Made by a program: the position numbers and the translations under genes
In this document: one piece after another, positions 1-5,149 of the stretch
Position numbering within the stretch: the first letter of the stretch is position 1
Layout: each line of letters begins with the position of its first letter
From: SD8 sp035528475
Lineage (GTDB): Archaea; Halobacteriota; Methanomicrobia; Methanomicrobiales; Methanospirillaceae
Reading direction: 5' to 3'
NCBI GenBank assembly: GCA_035528475.1
Contig: DATKYO010000081.1
Location: 1 to 18,150 of the forward strand
DNA length: 18,150 bases
The notes under the pieces: generated by a model
What the model was told of the DNA's origin: nothing
The model's input: only the letters and a program-made list of their open reading frames with translations
Databases searched by the model: none

Positions 1-718
1 TCACGATTGTCTGGAGGGCAAGTATAGTCCGGGCAGCAAGAATCACCGGGTCTTTTGTCTTTTCCGGATGGGCTGCAAGGCCGCCGATCCCCCGGAGAGT
101 GATGACCATGGAGTCAGACCCAGCAGAGAAGGCCCCCTCGCGGTATCCTATTGTCCCCATGGGGAGATCCGGGCCTACATGAAGTGCAAGGGCAAAATCA
201 GGCCTGGGAAACTTCTCAAAGAGCCCGTCCAGTATCATCCGCTCTGCACCGTTGCCGACCTCTTCGGAGGGCTGGCCGACCAGGACCACGGTTCCCTTCC
301 ATCTGTGTGAAAATGCCTGGAGCAGGCGGCCGGTCCCCACCATCACGGCCATATGTGCATCGTGGCCGCAGGCATGCATCACGCCCCTCCGGGAGCCATC
401 CGGCGTCTGTGCCTCCACCTTGCTGGCATACGAAAGCCCGGTTTCCTCGGTCACCGGCAGGGCATCCATGTCTGCCCTGATCATCACTACCGGTCCTTCT
501 CCGGATGAGAGGACTCCGACAACCCCGTACCCTCCAATGCCCCGAACAGTTGCAAATCCTGCCAGACTTATCTCTTCCTCAAGCCTTTCGGAAGTCTTCT
601 CTTCCCGGCCTGAAAGTTCCGGGTGTGCATGGAAATGCCTGTACAGTGCCTCAAGCGATGGAAGTTCCCCTTCAATGGTGTTTCGTATCTCCTCCACGAG
701 GTTCGCATCAGGATTCAT
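1..718 (-). CDS. M20-family amidohydrolase/peptidase, 3' end outside window
   Basis: Metal-dependent amidohydrolase of the M20D type (hippurate, IAA-amino acid or N-acyl-amino acid hydrolases), which cleaves an N-acyl or amide bond in the cytoplasm. 239 codons are visible without a stop; the C-terminal part lies beyond base 1. Seen motifs: HAHPELSG near residue 29, RADMDALP at 81-88, HACGHD at 115-120 (metal-binding C117 and H119), QPSEE with E152/E153, and ALHV with H180. These are the expected di-metal ligands, so the visible part looks active. An oddity is GIGGLAAHPEK near 210-220: this loop in the lid domain normally reads GGH, and here the His is Leu214. The ATG at 718 lies 6 bases after the methyltransferase stop, and GGGAGGA inside the methyltransferase end serves as its ribosome binding site, so the two are probably co-transcribed. 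The family is secure; the substrate is unknown. Confidence 0.9.
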   Translation of the reverse strand, partial: MNPDANLVEEIRNTIEGELPSLEALYRHFHAHPELSGREEKTSERLEEEISLAGFATVRGIGGYGVVGVLSSGEGPVVMIRADMDALPVTEETGLSYASKVEAQTPDGSRRGVMHACGHDAHMAVMVGTGRLLQAFSHRWKGTVVLVGQPSEEVGNGAERMILDGLFEKFPRPDFALALHVGPDLPMGTIGYREGAFSAGSDSMVITLRGIGGLAAHPEKTKDPVILAARTILALQTIV

Positions 719-724
719 ACGGCT

Positions 725-1549
725 TTAGTTCCTCCCGAAACCGGCATGCCCGGGTCCCATCCTTTCCTGCAGATCATTGAACCTGGCGATGGAAAGGTCA
801 AGAAATTCCTGGTTCGTATCAATTCCGATAAATTCTCTCCCCAGGGACCATGCGGCGAGACCGGTGGTGGAGCTGCCGGTGAAGGGATCCAGGACCAGAT
901 CCCCGGTTTTCGTGGATGATTTGATGATTCTTCTTAACAATGCGCATGGTTTCTGGGTGGGGTGCTTTCCGAATTTCTTCTCGATTCCTTTTGGTGAAGG
1001 AATGCTCCATACGCTTCGCATCTGGCGTCCTGGTTTTTTGAGGGGGTCCTCGGGCCACTCCCCGTTTTTCGCCACATCGTAATTGAATGTATGCCGCGCT
1101 TTTTCGCTTTTCCTTGCCCAGATGAGGGTTTCATGGCTGGCCGTGAAATACCTGCCACTCAGGTTCGGAGGCGCATTCGGCTTGTACCAGCAGATATCGT
1201 TTAAGATGTGATATCCCAGCAGCTGGAGGGCAAACCCGCATGCATAGATGGAATGGTATGTTCCGCTTATCCATATCGAGCCGTCCTCTTTGAGTACACG
1301 GCGGCACCGTGCCAGCCATTCCATCTGGAATGAAAAATCCTCTTCCACTCCGCTGCTGACATCCCACGACCCTTTATCCACGGGAGCTCTTTTCCCCGAG
1401 TGGCAGGTGAATCCTCCATTGGAGAGATTATATGGGGGATCGGCAAATATCATATCCACTGACCCGGGAGAAATACTGTCCAGTACTTCAAGGCAGTCTC
1501 CAAGGTGCAGCTCGAATGCATCTTTTTTGAAGTATGGGGAACAGCTCAT
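725..1549 (-). CDS. Beta-class DNA adenine-N6 methyltransferase (DpnA/M2.DpnII-like)
   Basis: Site-specific DNA methyltransferase of 274 residues that transfers a methyl group from S-adenosylmethionine to DNA. The catalytic motif FADPPYNLS (DPPY at 37-40) comes first, and the SAM-binding block GKHPTQKP (about 195-201) plus DPFTGSSTTG (221-230) lies at the C-terminus, which is the motif order of beta-class N6A/N4C enzymes. From memory, blocks such as DPPYxLSNGG, VDKGxWD, WISGxxHxIY and NLSxRYFTxSxET resemble the M2.DpnII/DpnA and M2.MboI group, which modifies GATC; that specificity is an inference. The start ATG is supported by GAGGG 8-12 bases upstream and a TATA-like element at 1600-1607. 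No restriction enzyme gene is visible next to it; the downstream neighbour is an amidohydrolase, so within this window it is an orphan. Confidence 0.9.
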   Translation of the reverse strand: MSCSPYFKKDAFELHLGDCLEVLDSISPGSVDMIFADPPYNLSNGGFTCHSGKRAPVDKGSWDVSSGVEEDFSFQMEWLARCRRVLKEDGSIWISGTYHSIYACGFALQLLGYHILNDICWYKPNAPPNLSGRYFTASHETLIWARKSEKARHTFNYDVAKNGEWPEDPLKKPGRQMRSVWSIPSPKGIEKKFGKHPTQKPCALLRRIIKSSTKTGDLVLDPFTGSSTTGLAAWSLGREFIGIDTNQEFLDLSIARFNDLQERMGPGHAGFGRN

Positions 1550-1599
1550 CAGTTAACCCTCAATGCGGGGTTTCGGTGGCACAAAAGCCCCGGATTTAC

Positions 1600-1607
1600 T
1601 ATATTTC
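1600..1607 (-). promoter_or_regulatory. TATA box of the methyltransferase transcript
   Basis: On the minus strand this reads GAAATATA within an A-rich stretch. It lies about 50 bases upstream of the methyltransferase ATG, which puts transcription start near 1575 and leaves room for the GAGGG ribosome binding site. Inferred from sequence only. Confidence 0.5.
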
Positions 1608-1620
1608 TTTTCTTTCCCAA

Positions 1621-1628
1621 CTATATAA
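1621..1628 (+). promoter_or_regulatory. TATA box of the hxlB operon
   Basis: CTATATAA is a good archaeal TATA match. Transcription would start about 25 bases downstream, near 1650, just ahead of the candidate hxlB start codons at 1679, 1685 and 1703. Together with the minus-strand TATA at 1600-1607 it makes a compact divergent promoter region. Confidence 0.55.
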
Positions 1629-1684
1629 TTCCCGGCGCTGTCTGCCCTCCCTGATAGTTCCCGAAATTGTTAGGTAGTATGCAG

Positions 1685-2305
1685 ATGTATCCCTGTAGGA
1701 GAATGACAAAGAAGCACAGGGTCCAGGAAATGATGCGGCTGATGACATCGAAGATCAGGAGCATCTCGGATTCTCTCTCCGATAAAGAGATCAAGCAATT
1801 TATTGAAGAAATATTAAACGCAGACCGGATATACGTGATGGGCGCAGGGAGGTCCGGACTCGTCGCCAAGGCATTTGCAATGCGGTTAATGCACCTGGGC
1901 CTTTCGGCGTTTGTGATTGGGGAGACTATCACGCCGGCAATGAAACCCGGCGATCTCATGGTGGTCTTTTCGGGTTCGGGGCGTACCAAGACTGTTGCAG
2001 ATATCGCCGAAACGGCAAAAGAGATCGGAGGGCGAATCTCCCTCATCACCTCAAATGGGGATTCCAGGATTGGCCGGATTGCTGACTGCATTGTGATCAT
2101 CGAACACCAGCGGGATGAGGTGAAGGACGATGCCGAAGAGTTTGAAATCAGGCAGATGCTGGGTGAGCACAAATCGTTTGCTCCCCTTGGGACATTATTT
2201 GAGACAACTGCCATGGTATTCGCAGACGCTATCATCTCCTGTCTCATGGAGATCACAAAAACAGACGAGAAAGAGCTGAAGAACCGCCACGCGAATATCG
2301 AATGA
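1685..2305 (+). CDS. hxlB: 6-phospho-3-hexuloisomerase (SIS domain)
   Basis: Interconverts D-arabino-hex-3-ulose 6-phosphate and fructose 6-phosphate. In methanogens lacking an oxidative pentose phosphate pathway, it works with hexulose-phosphate synthase (often fused to formaldehyde-activating enzyme) to make ribulose 5-phosphate, releasing formaldehyde. The protein is one SIS sugar-isomerase domain: VMGAGRSG near 51-58, FAMRLMHLGLSAFVIGE after it, FSGSGRT near 95-101, GTLFETTAMVFAD near the C-terminus and a KNRHANIE tail like the Methanocaldococcus MJ1247 tail as I recall it. The start is uncertain. The open frame extends to a TTG at 1667; ATG 1685 has AGGTAG seven bases upstream and is chosen, but ATG 1703 would give the usual family length (200 residues). 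No synthase partner is in the window. It is first in an operon, with the aminotransferase 18 bases downstream. Confidence 0.9.
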   Translation: MYPCRRMTKKHRVQEMMRLMTSKIRSISDSLSDKEIKQFIEEILNADRIYVMGAGRSGLVAKAFAMRLMHLGLSAFVIGETITPAMKPGDLMVVFSGSGRTKTVADIAETAKEIGGRISLITSNGDSRIGRIADCIVIIEHQRDEVKDDAEEFEIRQMLGEHKSFAPLGTLFETTAMVFADAIISCLMEITKTDEKELKNRHANIE

Positions 2306-2323
2306 AAGAGGAGAAATGGGAAA

Positions 2324-3430
2324 ATGGAAAAATTCCGATATGCCGCCAGGCTTCGGGGGATAGAGATCTCGGGCATCAGAAAACTGTTCGAAGCTGCCGG
2401 TCCGGGTTCTATCAACCTTGGACTTGGAGAACCGGATTTCGACACACCGGAGCACATCAAGGAAGCCGCCGTAAAGGCCTTAAAAGAGGGAAAGACTGGC
2501 TACACGCCAAATATGGGCATTCCGGAGCTGAGAGATGCGCTGTGTGAGAAATTTGCCGCTGAAAACAATCTCGCCTACAAACCGGATCAGGTCATTGTGA
2601 CTGCAGGGGCAAGCGAAGCACTGCATATCATCATGCAGGCGCTCGTGGGAAATGGGGACCGGGTAGTATTTGCCGACCCCGGATTCGTCTCCTATGGTGC
2701 ACTGGCACTTATTGCGGGCGGGAAGCCGGAAGGCCTCGCGCTGGATTCAACACTCCATATTGACCTCGAGAAAGCCAAGGAAAAGATGGACGGGGCCAGG
2801 ATCATGGTTCTGAATTCTCCCGGAAATCCCACCGGTGCCGTTGAAAGTAAAGAATCAATCAAAGCACTTGTGGAATATGCACAAGATTCCGGGGTGACTG
2901 TTGTCAGCGATGAGGTGTATGAACACTTCATATATGATACCACACACTGGAGCCCGGCATTATTTGGCGATGATGTCATCACCGTGAATGCCACAAGCAA
3001 GACCTATGCGATGACCGGCTGGCGGCTGGGGTACCTGGCCGGGCCGAAGGAGTATATTGAACAGAGCCTCAAAGTCCACCAGTACTGCCAGGCATGCGCA
3101 AGTTCGGTATCGCAGTACGCGGCACTCGCCGCCTATACGGGCCCCCAGACTTGTGTCCGGGAGATGCACAGGGAATACCGGGCCCGGCGGGATTTCCTTT
3201 ACGAACAGCTCAGATCATTGGGATTCGAGTTCCCTGTTCCCGAAGGGGCATTTTATATGTTCACGCCGATGGCCCGCCGGGTAACAGAGGAGATTATCAG
3301 GAATGGTGTGATTATTGTTCCCGGAGAAGCATTCGGGGCCAATGCACCGGATTATGCCAGGATAAACTATGCCGCCTCAATGGACGATATTAAAATCGCG
3401 GTAGAGAGAATCGCAAAAGTCGTTAGGTGA
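2324..3430 (+). CDS. Pyridoxal-phosphate aminotransferase, class I/II (aspartate aminotransferase-like)
   Basis: Cytoplasmic PLP enzyme of 368 residues that transfers amino groups between an amino acid and a 2-oxoacid. Fold type I landmarks are all present: NLGLGEPDFDTP near 31-42, TGYTPNMGIPELR near 58-70, the NSPGNPTG asparagine loop at 164-171, SDEVYE with D196 and Y199 contacting the cofactor, the Schiff-base lysine K226 in NATSKTYAMTGWRLG, and a C-terminal YARINYA arginine that binds the substrate carboxylate. This is the aspC/alanine/aromatic subgroup of archaeal aminotransferases, and sequence alone does not decide the amino donor. GAGGAG ten bases before the ATG supports the start. 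It lies 18 bases after hxlB and 5 bases before the peptidase start, so it is the middle gene of a likely operon. Confidence 0.92.
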   Translation: MEKFRYAARLRGIEISGIRKLFEAAGPGSINLGLGEPDFDTPEHIKEAAVKALKEGKTGYTPNMGIPELRDALCEKFAAENNLAYKPDQVIVTAGASEALHIIMQALVGNGDRVVFADPGFVSYGALALIAGGKPEGLALDSTLHIDLEKAKEKMDGARIMVLNSPGNPTGAVESKESIKALVEYAQDSGVTVVSDEVYEHFIYDTTHWSPALFGDDVITVNATSKTYAMTGWRLGYLAGPKEYIEQSLKVHQYCQACASSVSQYAALAAYTGPQTCVREMHREYRARRDFLYEQLRSLGFEFPVPEGAFYMFTPMARRVTEEIIRNGVIIVPGEAFGANAPDYARINYAASMDDIKIAVERIAKVVR

Positions 3431-3435
3431 TCGGA

Positions 3436-4473
3436 ATGGTCAGTGTATTATTGCATAAATTGTCAAATGCCCACGGGCTTTCAGGGAGCGAGGGCAATAT
3501 CCTCCAAATTGTGAAATCCGAGTTGAAAGGGTTTGTAGACGACATATATGAAGACCGGATGGGCAATGTTGTGGCAGTGAAGAAAGGAAATGATTTTTCC
3601 ATTATGCTTGCTGCCCATACTGATGAGATCGGGTTAATGGTCAAGTCTATTGATGAGAAGGGTTTTTTACGATTCGTAACCCTCGGCGCATGGTACCCGC
3701 CCACTCTTTATAACCAGAGGGTTTTGCTCCATGTGAACCGGGGAATGGTGTACGGTGTCCTGGGGGGCAAGCCGCCTCACAAGATGGATGATGAGGAGAA
3801 GAAGAAAGGGGTAAAGGTCGACCAGATGTTTATCGATGTCGGGGCCACAAGCCGTGAGGAAGTGGAGGGCCTTGGAATTGAGGTTGGAACCCCCGTTACC
3901 CTTGACCGGGACGTGGCAGAACTGGCAAACGGGAGAATAACAGGGAAAGCCTTTGATAACCGGGCAGGAGTGGCCTTGCTTATCAAGACGATGCAGAAGA
4001 CGAATTCTCCGTTTACCCTCTATGCGGTCTTTACTGTCCAGGAGGAAGTAGGCCTTAAAGGGGCAAAAACTTCCGCATTTTCACTCAATCCCGATTGTGC
4101 GGTGGCCACGGATGTGACATTTCCCGGAGATCACCCGGGCATCGAGTTGCATGATGTTCCGGTGGAGATGGGAAAAGGTCCCATTATCACCATTGTCGAT
4201 GCCAGTGGCAGGGGGCTCATCGCCAGCCGGGCCATGGTCAGGTGGCTGAAAGATACCGCGACGATGCATGACATACCCGTTCAGGTGGAGGTAGGAAGCG
4301 GAGGGACCACGGACGCAACGGCAATACACCTGGAGAGAGGGGGCATTCCCAGTACCACGCTTTCTATTCCTACCAGGTATATCCATTCACCTGTTGAGGT
4401 GGTGGACATCCATGATGTGGAGACAGGTGTCCGACTCCTGGTTGAAGCGCTAAATGTGAAACCGGAGATTTAA
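3436..4473 (+). CDS. M42-family metallo-aminopeptidase (TET-type glutamyl aminopeptidase; historically called endoglucanase)
   Basis: Di-metal aminopeptidase of 345 residues, the family that forms dodecameric TET particles which degrade peptides in archaeal cytoplasm. Metal ligands are visible: H61 in AAHTDEIGL, D174 in KAFDNRAG, E204 (with catalytic E203) in VQEEVGL, D226 in ATDVTFPGD and H317 in YIHSPVEV. The insert with GKPPHKMDDEEKKK near 111-124 is typical of the PDZ-like dimerisation domain. The frame opens at a GTG (3427) overlapping the previous stop, but ATG 3436 is preferred because AGGTGATC, a strong match to the 16S anti-SD, ends a few bases before it. Many genomes name it cellulase M, which is a legacy error. 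It is last in the hxlB operon and is followed by an oligo-T terminator. Confidence 0.93.
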   Translation: MVSVLLHKLSNAHGLSGSEGNILQIVKSELKGFVDDIYEDRMGNVVAVKKGNDFSIMLAAHTDEIGLMVKSIDEKGFLRFVTLGAWYPPTLYNQRVLLHVNRGMVYGVLGGKPPHKMDDEEKKKGVKVDQMFIDVGATSREEVEGLGIEVGTPVTLDRDVAELANGRITGKAFDNRAGVALLIKTMQKTNSPFTLYAVFTVQEEVGLKGAKTSAFSLNPDCAVATDVTFPGDHPGIELHDVPVEMGKGPIITIVDASGRGLIASRAMVRWLKDTATMHDIPVQVEVGSGGTTDATAIHLERGGIPSTTLSIPTRYIHSPVEVVDIHDVETGVRLLVEALNVKPEI

Positions 4474-4506
4474 AAATTCTCATTTAAAAATTTAAGCCTG
4501 GAAAAT

Positions 4507-4518
4507 TCATTTTTTATT
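4507..4518 (+). terminator. Oligo-T terminator of the hxlB-aminotransferase-M42 operon
   Basis: CATTTTTTATTT lies 34 bases after the peptidase stop codon in AT-rich sequence. Archaeal RNA polymerase terminates at such T-runs without needing a hairpin. Confidence 0.55.
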
Positions 4519-4591
4519 TATTCCCAATCTGGACTAAGTAGATCCTAATAACTTCTTTATAAGTATTGGCGCGTATATTGCGAATGTATCT

Positions 4592-4605
4592 CAGTTATAC
4601 TGCCC
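4592..4605. repeat. Left arm of a 14-bp perfect inverted repeat
   Basis: CAGTTATACTGCCC; its exact reverse complement occurs at 4837-4850. Within each arm CAGT and ACTG face each other across three bases, so each arm is also a small palindrome. It could be a terminal repeat of a short non-autonomous element (259 bases in all) or one of two operator sites. No target-site duplication is visible. Confidence 0.6.
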
Positions 4606-4623
4606 TGTGTATGACATAAGGCT

Positions 4624-4643
4624 CATGGGTAATATCACCCGTG
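4624..4643 (+). other. Short RNA-capable hairpin
   Basis: CATGGGT, a six-base loop, then ACCCGTG: a seven-pair stem if one U-G wobble is allowed. It lies between a TATA-like element at 4557-4564 and a T-run at 4746-4751, so it could belong to a small transcript; this is not demonstrated. Confidence 0.35.
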
Positions 4644-4836
4644 TACACTATGTTAAGCTTGCATCCCGCGCAGTGAGATCATTGTCTCAGTACAATTAAC
4701 TGATGATATGACCTTTTGCAGGTTACAATATTGAAGAAAAGGTATGTTTTTAAAAAAATTCTGTATCATCGATTAATTTCCTTCTTCGGAAATATATCGG
4801 TTTAGATCGGAATTTCATCGAAAATAGTGACAAAAT

Positions 4837-4850
4837 GGGCAGTATAACTG
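4837..4850. repeat. Right arm of the 14-bp perfect inverted repeat
   Basis: GGGCAGTATAACTG is the exact reverse complement of 4592-4605. It lies about 190 bases upstream of the first TATA box of the surface-protein gene, so a regulatory role is possible but not shown. Confidence 0.6.
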
Positions 4851-5023
4851 GTTAAGCTATTCAATGATAAGGGAAGAAATTGTACAACGTGACCCAATCG
4901 AACATCATGACTTCATCAGGGCATCATGGTGGATATGCAGAATGACAACCTTTCATAATGCGAATTCAGGCCTTCAGAGGTTCGCATATAATGAAAAAAC
5001 CCCTATTTTAAGGTATAATCCTA

Positions 5024-5038
5024 GGAAAACTTTATATA
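5024..5038 (+). promoter_or_regulatory. BRE plus TATA box of the TIG/PKD protein gene
   Basis: GGAAAAC followed by TTTATATA is close to the archaeal consensus for a TFB-recognition element and TATA box, and is the best promoter in the window. Predicted transcription start is near 5062, giving a leader of about 88 bases. A second TATA, ATTTATATC at 5066-5074, could act as an alternative promoter starting near 5098. Confidence 0.65.
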
Positions 5039-5081
5039 GATTACAAGAGAGGATATGTTGAATACATTTATATCGTGATTT

Positions 5082-5099
5082 AGGGTATTATATTACCCT
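5082..5099. promoter_or_regulatory. Palindrome in the leader of the TIG/PKD protein gene
   Basis: AGGGTA and TACCCT flank a six-base AT centre. It lies immediately downstream of the second TATA, where a repressor would block initiation, and inside the leader of the first transcript, where it would form a six-pair hairpin. Candidate operator only. Confidence 0.35.
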
Positions 5100-5149
5100 C
5101 ATTTCGCGATTGGAGGATGTATAGAGAACATATCAGCTGAGGTGTTCAT

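Larger units (their letters stand above)
4474..5149. other. AT-rich intergenic spacer of 676 bases with no convincing gene
   Basis: This is the longest gene-free stretch in the window, clearly richer in A/T than the flanking genes. It holds an oligo-T terminator, a TATA-like element at 4557-4564, two short hairpins (4624-4643 and 4674-4689), a T-run near 4746-4751, a 14-bp inverted repeat pair (4592-4605 and 4837-4850), a weak TATA near 4790-4797 and two good TATA boxes for the downstream gene. A 65-codon open frame at 4864-5061 has no ribosome binding site and a random-looking composition, so I do not call it a gene. Confidence 0.7.

Noticed and set aside
1621..2460. Long minus-strand open frame of 279 codons over hxlB
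   Set aside because: It is antisense to a well-supported gene, is serine/isoleucine-rich in the way of a reverse-strand shadow, and has no recognisable motif.
3427..3435. GTG start of the M42 peptidase overlapping the previous stop codon
   Set aside because: The strong AGGTGATC ribosome binding site overlaps that GTG and fits the ATG at 3436 instead.
4701..4740. TGATGA resembling box C of a C/D-box sRNA
   Set aside because: The preceding base does not fit box C, and no CTGA box D follows at a suitable distance.
4787..4820. Two similar 13-mers (CGGAAATATATCG and CGGAATTTCATCG) as a possible iteron pair
   Set aside because: Only about 10 of 13 bases match and there is no third copy, so an origin or operator cannot be argued.
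4864..5061. A 65-codon open frame in the intergenic spacer
   Set aside because: No ribosome binding site, random-looking residue composition, and it overlaps the BRE/TATA of the surface-protein gene.
5117..5140. Seven-codon leader ORF (MYREHIS) whose stop touches the ribosome binding site of the TIG/PKD gene
   Set aside because: GGAGG directly abuts the ATG, too close for normal initiation, and so short a frame arises easily by chance.
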